A stretch of 64,000 nucleotides of DNA, taken from the NCBI GenBank assembly GCA_036850595.1, contig CM072158.1:15205422-15269421 (forward strand). The letters are read 5' to 3'. The notes beneath the pieces were generated by a model that was given only the letters and a program-made list of their open reading frames with translations, ran no database searches and was not told where the DNA came from. This stretch comes from Rhyacichthys aspro. Its lineage: Eukaryota > Chordata > Actinopteri > Gobiiformes > Rhyacichthyidae. The stretch's first letter is position 1; every line of letters starts with the position of its first letter. The position numbers and the translations under genes are program-made. Of this stretch, positions 24,401-39,400 are shown piece after piece.

Positions 24401-27400
24401 CCTACTCTAGTATGATGTATTCTTAATACTTAACTCTTAACATGCGATCAAGATATCACAGTTTTTTCTCCATCTAAACAAAATGTATGTGCATGTATGT
24501 GACAGAAAGACTTTGTCTACAATTTTGAGATCCACTGATGAATAGCCTCTTTGATAATAATTAACTTAACAGTCTATGGTGCGGTTTGTCTTGAAGTAAT
24601 CTCTGATGATGTGAAGGTGGTTAGTTAGTATAAAATCTTAACAAGTCAGTAACCTACTTTTTGATATCACTGATCCAGATGCAATAACCTTTTTCTAACC
24701 AAGTAGTAGAGACATAGCCAGTATAAGTACAAGTAAAAGTACTGGCTTCACAGTACAGGGCCCAGGTTTATTTTGAGTTTGCAATAAACTCTAGGCTTGT
24801 GTCACATAGTTTGGTCAATATTTTTCACCCATAAGCTGTTATTGGTTATTGGTTAGACACTGACAAACATTCATCCTACATGAGCAAATAAGTTAAGTAG
24901 TAAAATACAGGCTAAGGGTAGTTTTCAGATATTATCATCTCCACATTGTTACAAAGATCGATGTGTGTATGTTTCATTGGAAATTCTGCATATTACACAA
25001 GAAATCAAAAGCTCTAAACAAAATTGTACTCAAGTGTACAGTGTCTTACATTTTGTCCATCTTTTCCTTTCCCAGGTGGTCCGGGGGGTCCAGTCAAACC
25101 AGGATCTCCGGGTGGGCCACTGGGACCTGCTTGTCCTGGTTTACCTTGCTCGCCCTAAAATAGACGAGACAATTAGGAACCAGGCTAAACCAGGTATCAG
25201 CCGGTGGCTGTAAAATATCTGTTTATGGCAGACTGTAATGTAGATAGTAAATGCAGTGTTATTGCCCTTTGCAATAAGCTCTTGTTTTGGTTTGTCAGCA
25301 ACATGACACAAAGAATGGACCTTGTCATCAAACAGGATGGAAAGGAAAAATCCATTACACTACATTGTATATAAAACCAAAACCACAAACTGTAGTTTTA
25401 TCCTGACATTGTGAGAAAATTGGGTATTGAATTCTGTTAAAGTTGTATGGGGCTTAAAGTGTTACGTGACAACTTTACATATTTAGATACTTTAGATATT
25501 TAATATTGATTGTCTAACAGTTTCTGAAGGAAAGTAGCAAATCCATTATTACAGTTTTTCCCCAATTTTCATCGTTTGCATATACTTAATATTTCAATCT
25601 CTCACAGCAGTTGATTTGAAAATTTAAAAACTAAAAACAAACAAATAAACTTTAGAAATTAGAACTTAGAAATAAAACTGATTTGCATTCCTCTCTTCCC
25701 AAAGATAAGAGGAACTGAGACGTACTGTATGTTTGTGCTGCCATAACCGATCTCAACATCTTGAATACATTCAGACAAAAACACAATATATTATTAATAT
25801 ATTAATATTATAATATTTATTGTAACTATTTGTGACTGACCTTGTCCCCTCTCAGTCCAGCAGGACCAGGAGGCCCAATAATGCCTGGTATGCCCTAGAA
25901 AACAAGCATTACATGAAAAAAATAGCTAATGTAAAGATGTAGATCACAAAAAAAATGGTGGTGACTACATTTTCAAAAGAACGTACCACGTTGCCCGGTA
26001 GACCACGAGAACCTTGAGCGCCAGCAACACCAGGTGGGCCCTGAAAGAGAAGCAGTACACATTTTATAATGTTTACTGACAACTGATCTCAAAGGATGTT
26101 GAGAATAAGTACTAGATGACTCACAGGGTCGCCAACCCGTCCTTGTTCTCCTGGAAGTCCAGTATCACCTTTTGGGCCCTTAAGATAAAAAAAAGAAGAT
26201 ACAAAATAAAAATAATAATCATTATAATCATAAGTTCTGACTAAAAGGACAAAAGATACTTACCGGTTGTCCTGGAGCACCCTTAAACCCTTGTTCTCCA
26301 GGCAACCCTCTTTGACCCTTCAAAGAGAAAACAGAGAGTCTCATTCGTGAAATATAACAAAAGTACAACAATTATTTTTATTATTATTTATTATTATTTC
26401 AGTATTACTTTGTTACTTTACTGATCTTCTAGTGACATCTAGTGGTTGTCTTGGTATATTGCCTCTTGTCCTCTATAGATTAACACAATATAGACTGAAA
26501 ATATCACTTACAATATCACCAGGTTTTCCTTGATCTCCTTTTTCTCCTTTCTCTCCAGGTTTTCCCTATCAATTAATGAAAAAAAGTTAATAACTTTGTA
26601 AACGCAAAACACGCAAGGACAGCTGGTGTAAATGGGCTTTTTGGGCAAAGAACTAAAATAATGTATTGTTAAAAATGTTTCATTATTATTTTTATATCTA
26701 CAATGTCGTGGAAAATCTTAGAATAAAGTGTATTTATTCTGAGGCAGCGAGCACCATTCAACTGGCTCAATTTGTGATTGACAGGTCTGATGGCCCGCCT
26801 CCTGATTTACCAACATTTTGGCCACATTTAAGCTAATAACAGAGCACATAATGTAATAGTGGGCTTTATTTGAGTTTTGAGTATGTGTGGAGGGAGACAA
26901 TAAGCGTGTAAAAAAGTTGCAGTATCCATTGAAAAATATGATAGTTTAGCTTTGATTGTAATTTTACAATGTATACGTGTTTGTGTGAAAGAGAAAGAGT
27001 TGACTTCTCAGTCATGTTGAGGACTTGTATGTTTGACAATACAGTGTTGAAGTAACTTGTTGTCTGTGAACTACTGATTGATATTAATGCACCACAGAAA
27101 AAACATCGTCCTAAAAAAATTATATGTGTTCTTTTTTTGCATTTAATCCTATATATCTTCTGTGTAAATTCATGAATCTGTCGCTGAATAAACTCACAGG
27201 TTCACCAGGTTCAGGGATGACACTTGCAACCTGTCAACAAAATGCAAACACAGCACAGTTTCAACACTAACATCATCTTTGACCTTTCATCACTACAGAA
27301 CATTTTCACTTGGGCATTGTACTCACATTTCCTGGTGCTCCAGGTGGTCCCCGAGCTCCTACTTCACCCTGAAAGAAGACACAGTATGTTCACACAGCCT

Positions 27401-30400
27401 GCATAATATTTACATAAGTATGTCTAATACTGCTGGGAGACTGTTTGGAGAGTCAAGGCAGCATTGTAACATCGTACAATACGGAAAAATATGCTCAAGG
27501 ATTTGTTCTGCTTATCATTTTTACCTTGTCACCTTTTTCTCCCTTAGGCCCAATGGGTCCACCCATTCCTCTCTCTCCCTAGAACAGAAAACAAAACAAA
27601 ACAATGATTCACATGCAGTGAGATGTGTCATTGTTTGGGATTGTAAAGTACTGAAAGCAAAGCTAAACATTTAATATTTAAAGTAATACAGGACGGTTTG
27701 GAACTTACTGGAACACCTCTTTCTCCTCTGGCTCCATCAACACCTGTCTGTCCAGGTGAACCAGCTTCTCCCTGACAAAGAAAATAAATAAATGAATGAT
27801 ATAACATGGGATGATGGTATTTGAAATAACTGGGAATGAATCTCCTGCGAGCTCACTCTCTCCCCTGGGGGCCCTCTAGGTCCGGGAGGTCCTTCATCAC
27901 CCTGAGGAGAACCACATAAGGTTAGTCAAATATCAGGTTTGCATAATAAAGAGATGCATACTATCTCCTAAGCTGCATACCTTAGGCCCAGGCTTTCCAG
28001 GAAAACCGTCAGTCCCTCGCTCTCCCCTGGGTCCCTTCAGGCAGAATGACAAATGCTGATGTCATTTCACTTAAAAATGGATATTTCTGAGATAAGTACA
28101 TTTGCAGGTACATCAGGGATCTGAACCGGGAGGCCTCATACATGATTTGTTGGTTAAAGGTCATTTCTACTAATAAATGTGTTTCATATCCTTTTCAAAA
28201 TAATTGTATTATTTTTCATTATGGAATAAATCAGACAGACAGATATCCATGTCCAGAGTGATGTTATACAGCCTTGTTTTTTCATAATTCCAATCCCAAA
28301 TAATGACAGGTTCTAAAAATCTTCTGTTTAGAGGACAGAATATGGCTATAGAACTAAGATTTAAGCTTTATTTTATTATTACATCTACTTTTTATTTACA
28401 TTAACAAATAATTGAAAAATGTACTATATGTATTCCACAAGGAACAGGTTCATATTAATCTTAAAAAAATAAAAGATAATCTTTTGGGGCTACATTTGTT
28501 GATAGTGTGAAAGAAGCTTGACAGGAAATGGGGTGAGAGAGAGTGGGGAATGATATTGGGTGAATGACCTGACCAAGACTTGAACCTGGGTCTCCTGTGT
28601 GCTGGGCATATGCTCTACCTGAGCTGCCAGGGGTGCCCCAGGTATATTAATCTTAAAGGCACTCTTCAGTATACTAACTATACACTCTGAAATGTCTCAG
28701 ATGTAAACATGAGAGGAAAAATGTGAGATATATTCAGCAGAGCAGTTGGTCTTTTATATATCATTAGTTATTCTGTCATATTGTTGAAACCAAACAGATT
28801 ACAGCATGGATCATAATTGATTTTCCTATTTTCTGTAATATGGCTTAGATATTTGTTGCGTCATTTGATCCTTCCATAAAGGAAACCAGGTTATTCTAAA
28901 GGGCATACTGACCGGAGCACCATCAGTTCCAGAAAGACCGTCCAATCCGTCTTTACCAGGAAGCCCCTTTGGAAATGAGTGACAAATGAGTTGTCATTAG
29001 GAGACATGGCAACAAAGCCTTTAAGACAAGACTGGGAGCAAATAACTGAATGAACAATCAATGCTGAAAATTCATGAATACACATTACTCACAGGTTTTC
29101 CAGACTCTCCGGGTTTGCCAGAAAATCCTATTTCACCAGGTAGACCCTTCAAACAGAAACGATATTAATGCTGTGAATAAGAATTAAGTAGGTAATGTTT
29201 CCTGATTTCTGTCACTTACAGGAGGTCCAGTGTGTCCTGGGTTTCCTGGTGGACCAGCTGGACCCTGAGGGCCCTGAAAAATAAAACCACAATTTAACAT
29301 TTAATCAAGCTTCACTATCAGAGCTTAACTGTAAAATAAACCTCCAATGTTAAATATATAAGCATGTTCTAAGGAGTGATCGTCTAAACATGTGGCTTAA
29401 ATAACAAAAAAATTGTGTTTGTTGATGTTTAATGATGTTGCTAGACAATAATTCAGAGACTATGATTTTCAGTTCTAGCTCTTTCTATCTTTATGAAGCT
29501 GTAAGACAGAAAACAAACACTAGAGGGAGCTCTAAAGACACCGTCAAAAGCACCTAACTTCAGGGACAGGTGCATTATTTTGCCCTAGGAAGCAATTTGG
29601 AAAATGAAATAAGACAGTTTGTTACTTTTAATCTAGACAGTTTAATAGCCTTTCATTATAACATGCAGTAAACAAAGCGCTGAGCGTCACAACAAATAGT
29701 GCCTCTGCATTACACTTGGCAATGGCAATCCTGGCATTTCTTTTCATGTAAAATTTTCTTCACACAAAAATCGTTTCTACTTACAACAGGTCCAGGAAGG
29801 CCATCGACTCCAGGCAAACCATTTTCACCTTTTTTTCCCTGGTAGACAGAAACAGAAATGAGTTTAAAACCTACAGTACAGTGCTCTTGCTCATGTTTTA
29901 TCCTATGCACTACACTTTTTTAATTTGTGTAATCGGATAAAAGCTGTGACTTTAGGGTCATCGTTTGAGTATTTCTATTTCTTGAAGAGTGCACGATTCC
30001 CCTCTGAGAACGGTCAGACGTCACATCAGTATAAAAACAGGCCTCAGCAGCAGTGACATGGCCGACCGCCGCTTTGCTGCTGCTCATTCATGGTGTAACA
30101 ACTCAACCGTACCGACCCTATCAGCACTCGCAGCAGTAGAGACCACTCCATTATCACAACTCTCAGTCTATCTGTATCCCCACATACCCACCACCACTCT
30201 TCAACTCCATCTTCTACTTTGTACCTCGATGAAATAGGTCAAGCTCCCTGCCAGCCATCTGTTACTCATAAAAATGCTTAACAGAGACCTACATTGTTTT
30301 GACACACTAACAGCTAGCTTGTGGAAAGGGGAGATTTTGTGGATATTGTGAAATCTGAACACAATATAACCCCTTTATACATATTAATGAAGCGTAAATC

Positions 30401-33400
30401 TCTACTACATCTCAGAGGAGCTTGTCTGGCTGAGGACATTCTGGTGCTACAGTCTTTCATTCGTGGCCAGAGGAGGTTTGGCTTGACTACTGCCTGAATG
30501 AGCAGCTGCAACTGTTGATTTCAACATATTGTTGATGAGAAGTTAATTGCTCCCAGTAGAACAGGGAGTAGAGAGGTCACCAGCTTTGGTAATGTTTCGG
30601 AAGCAGAACAAATTATGTCGAGCTGCATGTGTTCGTATTCACTGCACAGCACTTTTTGATGGCAGTAAAAGACTAGAGCTGCACAATATTGTGATAACTA
30701 TTTGGATTATTGTGACAATAATATGGTGTGCGGTACAGTACACATACAGGTATTTAGATAACAATAATAATTCTTATGAAATGAAATAAATGCTTTTGTA
30801 ACTTTTCAAGACAGTAATTTAATACTCTACAAATCATATTTCACATTTCTATAACCATTGAATTCAGACTCAGCGCTATCAACAACAATGAAGCCCAAGG
30901 AAGTGTGACTCTTTTTATTTAGACGTACCACCGTTTGATTTAACGCTCTGTTTACGACATTACTGCAAAACAAGTCATTCTTTAGGATTCAGATTGCAAT
31001 CAATGATATTGCAATCACAGTAAACCTGTGATATATTGTGCAGCCCTATTATAAAGAAACGTGGGTCTGTGATATCCACAAGTTAAGCATATTAAGAATA
31101 TGAAATTCTTACCTTTTGGCCATATTCACCAGGGCTTCCAGGTAAACCTTGAGCACCAGGAGAACCCTAAGGAACAAAACATTGATATTCAGCTGCAGCG
31201 CAAACAACACTACTGGATTTTTTATGAACTCCTTAGCTATACATGTACGAGAAGGCAGCTTTTCCACAACATCAACCCTCCGGAAAACTAAACACAAAGA
31301 GGAATACACAGGAAGGAAGCAATAAGATGCTTACAGGAGGCCCTGGGGGTCCATCAGCCCCGGGAGGCCCAGGAGGTCCGGCATCTCCCTGCAACATCAC
31401 AACACGTTAGTGTACCACCGAGACATCTGCACATGTGAATGAGCTACAGCTATCACATACATAACATATAACATACATTCAGTCAATGCGAGATGATACA
31501 CACTATGCATTTTCTTGGGTAATGAATTCACATGAGCTACGCTGACAGAGATTTAAAGTTAATGGTTTTGTTAAATCATCATTCATAAAAATCAATTAAA
31601 TCAATTAATGCACACAGCTGCAGTACCAGATAGAAGACCAATGCACAAAACATAATGATTTTAGAGACATTTACAATAATAGCCATTGTAATCAATTATT
31701 ATTTGGTCTAATTTCAGCAATATTAAATATGATGATAAGTTTTAAAGGGAGGCTTACCTTTTCTCCTCTTAAGCCCTCCTTCTGAATCTTAAAGCAAAGA
31801 AATAAAGGTTATGTTAATTTTGTATTGCATGTCACAGTTAATTGAAGGAAATATTAAATTGTCCTATGAACTATTTGGCAAACAAAAAAGTTTTTTTTTT
31901 TTTATCTATACACAGTACTTGCCTTTGCACAGTGAGAGCTATATTACATTTATATTATGTTTGTATCATTCCTTGCTTGACCTGTTATTATATCTAAGAA
32001 TATCAGTTGAAGATTTTACAGACAGTATTGTAAAATGAAAATGATATCAAGGGCTATAGATGTTGGTAACTAATTGGCTTTTATTTTAACTGAAAAAGGG
32101 GTTTAAATAAAAACCTTCATAGGGCGTGATCATATTAATTTATCCACATAAAGCCACTGACCAATCAACTAGGGTTAGCTTGTATGCAAAGTAATAGGTT
32201 CTTACTACATTTTAAAAGTCTAAATACTTCCACTAGTTTTTTAAACATCAAAATCCACACCTCTTTTATGTCAGGTTTTAACAACAAAGAAATGTAACAA
32301 TGAGAGGAATACATTTTGACATATCCACATCGGAATACATTTCTATAGAGTATAACACTATTTAAGACTTAGAAAATGTAGTAGAATTTGTAATGATACT
32401 ACAAATCAGCTGGTTAAACTGTCCAACCATATAAAATCTATATATTTAAGACTTTAAGTAATATCTTTGTGAGCACACTGTCCTCCTCTCTTTGTTTCTA
32501 AAGTACTTAATTATGAATAGAAACTATACTTGAAGCACATATCATAAATCTTTGCCTTTAAATTAGCCTATCGAGGAATATAATTCCACTTTTGTTGTTT
32601 CTGGTACTTACCACATCTCCAGGTAATCCAGGAAGGCCTCTCTCCCCCTGTGACACAGTTCACACAAGAAGAAAAAAAACCTGTCATTAGAAAGAAGAGA
32701 CTCCTCGAGGCACTATGGTAATGATACAGCAACCACCGTAAATCATGAGATGATACACGTTTAAGTGTCTACACATCAAGAAAAAAAGTGAAACTTGTGG
32801 ATAGATTTCCAAGGTACAGGATTTGTCTCTTTGTCTGTGTGCGTGCATCTTTTCCACGTGCAAATGGGTGTGAGCACTACAACTGGAAGACACATCAAAG
32901 GAGTAATTACAGACAAATAGAGTCTGCATTTTATATTTGCAGACAAATGAGTGGGCTGTGACTGCGGAATGTCTGGAGAATACACTCAGGAGCTTGGGAA
33001 ACTGACAATGTGCCTTTGAAATGAGTTATATCAGAAGCGCTTAATAACATTACACTGAGAACAAAAGCCTCAGTCTTGGGATCTCTGGCTTTGACTCAGT
33101 CTTGATCCCTCTAACTCTTGCTCGTTAGGTCTCAATGCACTTCGGTCTTGGTCATGACTTGGTTTAGTTTACTGTGGTGTTGACTCCATTACCTTGTCAC
33201 CTTTGATTCCACTTGGCCCTGGGGTACCGACTAGTCCTCTTAAACCCTAAGCAAACATTACCAAAAAGAGATTTGTTCATTTAAACTAATGCTTATGATC
33301 AGAGGTCACTTTGGATTTACAAGTCATTAACAGTGTTGAAACTTACATCTTTTCCAGGAACACCATTTTTTCCAGGTAATCCATCGATACCAGCCAGGCC

Positions 33401-36400
33401 CTAAAATAGAAAGTAAAAAGATAAAATTGGAAATAGATGCATATGTTTAGCAACAGGTCGACCTTTTTATAAATGACGAGGCAAAGATCCATATATCATC
33501 ATAATACAAAACCTTCTTCACTATATTATTCTTTGGTGTGATCACAAGATTTAATTTGTGCTTTGAAAAGTTGTTAGTATTATTAATAAGTCAAAGTATT
33601 TTATGTAATAATTGAATTATTTTAATTAGAGCTGCACAACAAAGAAAACATGTGATATGCACCACAATGTCAAATAGTGTGATCAAGCTTTAGTTATTTT
33701 ATAGATTCTAGTACAAGTTCAATCAAATGTAAATTAATGAACCAAAACAAGACTCTAGTAAAAGTGGTCAAAACTGGGGCTAAATCACAACTAAACCAGA
33801 ACAAAGTTCAGGACTGAATCAAAACTAAACCAAGGACTATGAGTTTTAAAACTTTTTTTTAATTATTTTTAATTTCACTCACAATACAGTTTGATTTAAG
33901 GCTCAGACTGGACAATTATTTTGACACTGGCACAGTGTCAATCTTGGTCCAATGGAAGATCATCACATTATTTCCATTCAATAATTTTTTTTTTTTTTTT
34001 TTTTTTGTGATATGCATTGCATTTGCTGATATTGCAATAACAGTAATGTTGTTAAGTATATTGTACAGCCCCATTTTTTTAATTTTATGTATATATAGTT
34101 ACTTACCGTTCACTCTTTCTCCTTTGTTTATTTTGGTGTTTTATTATAATTGGAATAAGTAAAAGTATACAAATAAGAAACACAATAGTAAAGTAAACAA
34201 AATGAGAGTGGCTAAAATTGCAACTAAATTAGAAACAAAACAGTGTTAGTTTTCTTTGAATATGCTGAATTGGAGCAATGACAAGGAGCAATCCTGCAGA
34301 CTCAATACAAAGACCAGTCAACATATAAACTCAGGCCAACAAGATATTTGCAAATGTCTCCTCTAGATGGCGGACCCTATGTAATCGAAAACACATCCAC
34401 TTTTCAATAACGTTTCATTCATCCTCAGTAACTGTAACCCTAGCCACGCTGTGCCCCTCCACGCCACCAATTCACTTTATCACCTTACACAGGCAAGTGC
34501 TTTTCCAGTTTGCCCCCACAGGAAATTGCTCTGTGATGTAGTGAACGATGGACAGACAGCTCTAAACCTGTCAAAGCACTGGCATCAGCATGTTTCAATG
34601 GCGCTTCAGTTTCCCTTGAACCTGCTATGTTTCCTTGTGCCATATGGTGAACTCATTATTGTTCTGACTCAGTGTTTACAGCATTATACTAACCACATGT
34701 TAAAGCCATTCAAATAAGGTTCAGGCCAACATCTCAGCAGGATACAAAAAATAAATTGGACTGGTAATATTACCTTGCTTTTGTTATTTGATCTTTTACT
34801 TGAGGTCGCAAAAAAATCATGATCTAATAAAAATCAACAAATCAAATATGACGTTTGGAAACAATTGTTTATGGTGGGGAATGACTTCCACTGGTTTATG
34901 GGCAGTCTGAGATGCACTGTAGCGTCATTCTGGTGGGAAAGAGGAAAGTTCACACATCAACAAAGCTTAGGTGGACCTGAATGAGTCGCCTTAAAGCCAA
35001 ACGCCCCCACAGAGTCCTAGACAGGAAGTGTGGAGAGTGAATCAAGGAAGCCACATCTGTTTGGGCGATTACACCCCTCGCCTCTGAGTTTCAGGAATGG
35101 TTTCTTTAAGGGAATAAGTTGACCGTGTTGTCAAGATTCAGTCTGTGAACTTTATTCTGTAGAAGTTTAACCTGACATGTAAATCACAGGTGAAAACATG
35201 GATTTGAAAGCCTACAGTCACATTCAGCCAGCTACTGGTCTGTTTGCTCTTGTCTAAACCTCTGATGATGTATTTTCAATAAGTTCAAGATAAAATAAAT
35301 GATTGATGTCAGCAACAAAAAGGCCTTTGTTTATATTCTGAGGCACTGAGGCAACTTACCGGGGGCCCTGAAGATCCCTTTTCACCTTTGCTACCACTTT
35401 CACCCTGCAAAAAATAGATTAATTTATAACATGTTCAAATACATTTGCTATCAAAACATTAATGGATTATGATTACTCACAGTTACACCTTTCAGTCCAG
35501 GTGCCCCAGGACTTCCAGCATCACCTTGAATTCCCTGTTAAAAATCCATAAAGAATATAATAAAACTAATAATATATTATTTCCGCCATTTGACAGGCTA
35601 TAAAACAAATACTGTTGAGTCAGACCAAAAAAAGATCCCAAAAAGAAACAACAGCTGTCTGGTGACCTGACATGACCGTGTTTTATGGGACCTGGTGTAA
35701 CCTATTACAACTCCTGCTTGTTACTGCTCTGCTAACTTCCATCTCATAAATTTTTACTTAACAACTAATAAATATAAATACTTAATAATAAATAATATTT
35801 AATTAGGGTTATCTTGCTACGTATTAGCCACTTAATTTACTTTCTGGAAATGTCACCTATTGGAAACAAAGAAAAGTTAAATAATAAGTAGAGTTATCGT
35901 TTATAGCCTAGCTCTGTATCACGCTAATTGAAACCGACGCTGCTAGCTACTTAGCTAGTCAAGAGCAGGTTGTTAAACTAGCAGGTAGCTACGAAAGTAT
36001 TTAATGTTAGTTCCTAGTAATTAAAATGGACTAACTAAGTTGCTAACGCTAGGTTAGTTAAGCTAGATTGCGTCTTGCTCTTGGCTATGTGAGAACTAAA
36101 ATTATCATATAATTAATTCAAAGTAGGAAAACTGGATGGACTAGAGCTTGCCATGAAGAGCAAGATGCTAACAAACATAAAATACCATAAAGGTAAGTTA
36201 AGGTCCGTGTACTCTATTTAAACCTAAATATAACACATTTCCAATTATGTTAGAGTAGACCAAAGCTAAACTGTTCCTTTTCTACAAATGCTACAAATAT
36301 TTTCATAATTTGGAAAACAATTTCCTGCATTCTGTCTAAAAAGGCCATTCATTTAATGTGTTCTTGAATAGAGACCAATGTCACAGTCCATTACCAAGCC

Positions 36401-39400
36401 AGCAACCTTACGTGAGTTTGGCTTTTATACCACACTATTTAACTCAAATGAAAATCAGCCAAAATGCTCTGTCTTATTAGGGAGAATCAGTTACAGTCTG
36501 GGAGCTAATGGTCCAGAGAAGTATATGCCCACAGGACAACTGCACCTACCTTTGGTCCAGATGGACCTTGCAGCCCTGGACCTCCTGGCGCTCCTGATGC
36601 ACCCTGTTTGGAAAAAAGCAAATACAAGTGTGAGTGTTCACATTTACATATTTCATAATTATTTAAACTGATCAAAATATAAGCTATTTCTTACTTTGTC
36701 TCCCTTGTCCCCAGGTAATCCATCAATACCCGGAACCCCACCAAGCCCCTGTAAGGTAAGACAAACAATAAATTAGTATTTTAATCAATAAAATAGGTTT
36801 CTTCTTATCACAATGTAAACCACACAGATTGAGGATCACATGTGGCACACCTTCTCTCCTTTTTGTCCAGGAGCACCTGTCAACCCTACGCTGCCTCTAT
36901 CACCCTGTAAAAAAAAGTAGTTGTTTTTTTTTACTTTTCTGTAACAGGCATGAAGATAAAGTTGAATGCAGATGACTATTGCAACCTCATGGTACCACAG
37001 AACATGGTTTAGTAGCCTAAATGGTGTTATGGTTACGGTTAATGGTAAAACAACATCAATTTGAATTCACATATTAAGTTAATGAAATAGTGACAGACAT
37101 CATAGACGTGACAGTCAAACCAAACACAAAGATGCACAAAACAAACTTTTTAGTAAAGCCTTGGAATGCTACAGCTGTCAGCAGCTGTCCAGACCCACTA
37201 TGGTCAGATCCCACTACAGACTCTAAGAACAATAGCTCTCCTCTGTAGCACACTGCACTTTTGGTTTGAACACTGATGTCATCTTCTGTGCCAAGGATTT
37301 CCATGGAATTGAAAGACTTGCATGAAGAGAAGTAATGGATGTTAAATTACACAGTACCACAAGGCCTTGCCCACCACAAGATTTCCCCCTGTTTCACAAA
37401 CCACTTTACAATTCACAGATGGTTGCCTTTTGATTATTTTAGCCGCTTATATCATTTGAATGAACATCATGTTCCTCATCATACAAACTGAGAGAAGCCC
37501 CCTGGCTGTGGCCTATAAGGAGAGACATTTATCTATAACAGCACTGCTAAAAGGGAGCTGATTTTTCTAGTCACTTAAAGATGCAATTAGAGTTGATAAC
37601 AGCAGGGTGAATGCACTTTCACTAAGTGTGACTTGATGGCCAACAAAGCCCTTTTATTTGCAGCACTGAGCTAATTTATGTCATCTATTTGTTTTCTGTC
37701 TTTGTAGAAAGTTTACAGCAACTGCTGGTTGCTTTTTGTTGGGGAGAAAAAGAGCAGCAGATAAAGAGAAGCAACAGGGATGCTCCGCATTAAAGTAAAT
37801 TTAATGCATTTCATGAAGCAAGACAAGGCCTTTACACTGACAAAAACTGCAAGTTTTACAAAAACTGTCAGAACTAAAACATGAAAATAAACACACTTTA
37901 AATCAGTCAATGCCGTAGTTCTTATAAAGATATTTCTACAGTGTTTTTATACAGTGAATTTAAACAAAAGAAGGCAAAACTAAAAAGTCAGTCTAAAAAG
38001 ACAGACCTCTTGTGGTCATTTTTGCAGTCCTGTCAGGACACAATGATTCATCGCAACAGTTTAGTTTTAAGGATAATCTCCTAACAGACTGCTCTCTGGC
38101 ACTGCCAGTCTGTACCAGGCAGACTGGGTGGGCCTGTGTGCACGTCTGTCCCCACTACACATCCTTTGTGGTCACCTGACCTTTAATTCAGGACATTCAT
38201 CTTTCTCTAACCATTCCCCGAGAGGTAAAGTGGGAGATGGCAGGAAGAGAACACAAGACTAAAGACAGACAGAAATTTTAGAAGAAAATCCATGTTTCGT
38301 CTTAAATACATGCATATTAAATATGCACCTAGACAAACATGCTGGCATACAGTGGTAAAGTTCACTTGTAATGCTCATGCAGCAGAAAGAAAAAGGTATA
38401 CTTACCTTCTCCCCTCTGTCACCTTTGACAGAGATTACTTTGCCCTGCAAATAATTAATCAGTTTGGATCAATTATTATCGAGGCAGGAGGAAAAAGGAT
38501 AAAATTGCATGCACTGCAGTCCTATACTATATTCTTAAATACACACTCTACCAAACTAGGCATATTTAGGCTTGACAAAAGTCATGATTTATGATTGCTA
38601 TTTAGTATTTAAGAGTGATTTTGTTTTCCTACAGTTTCTCCCTTTTCTCCTTTGAGGCCAGCTGGTCCAGCAGCACCTGTCGCACCTGTGTCACCCTGAA
38701 AAATGTAGGTATTGCCACAATAAGCAAATAAAACAGTCACAGATGAGCATGTTGAATTGTTTTGTTTTTTTGTTTGTTTTTTTATCACACTAAAAGGTAC
38801 TTAAAAGCATCTTCAATGTAAATCCCTTTTCTGCACCTTTTCACCCTTGGGACCTGCCACACCAGGTTCACCAATCTCTCCCTGTAGGAAATAAAAGTAT
38901 TTAGAAAGCCCTTAAAGAAAGAATTCTCCCAGAAACATGAAAATAGTGAAGGATGAAGACTGACCTTCTCTCCAGCGGGACACGAGCAGTTGACTTCAGG
39001 ACCTCGTTTTTGCTCCCCGACTGTAGGGGTAGGAGTAGGGATCTCAAGTGGAGGAGCTTCTGTTACAACCTTTTTAGGACACTGAAAAAGAACACACCAA
39101 CAGGGATGGGTAAATACGTAAATTGAGGCAATTGAGAGTCTTTGATCGGCCTTAGCTTATTCTAAAAGCTCAATAAACAGCTTTCATAAACATTCTATAT
39201 GTTGCATGAGGTTCTTAACGGGGCAGAAATAATTGAGTAAGCATATTCTTAGATATATAGTGCAAAACAGTAGCTACTCCACTCAAGATTAGTCTGTTCT
39301 TTTCTATTGACTTGTTATATGCATTCACAAACTACAAGGTATTGTAACCAAAGATGCTCTGTAACTCAGCTGGTAAAAACTTCCTAAAATCCTGCCCACA

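Noticed and set aside
31758..31781. Alternative acceptor (ATTCAG) giving a 24-base exon
   Set aside because: The polypyrimidine tract points to the acceptor six bases upstream, and the resulting IQKEG matches the pattern of the mammalian chain.
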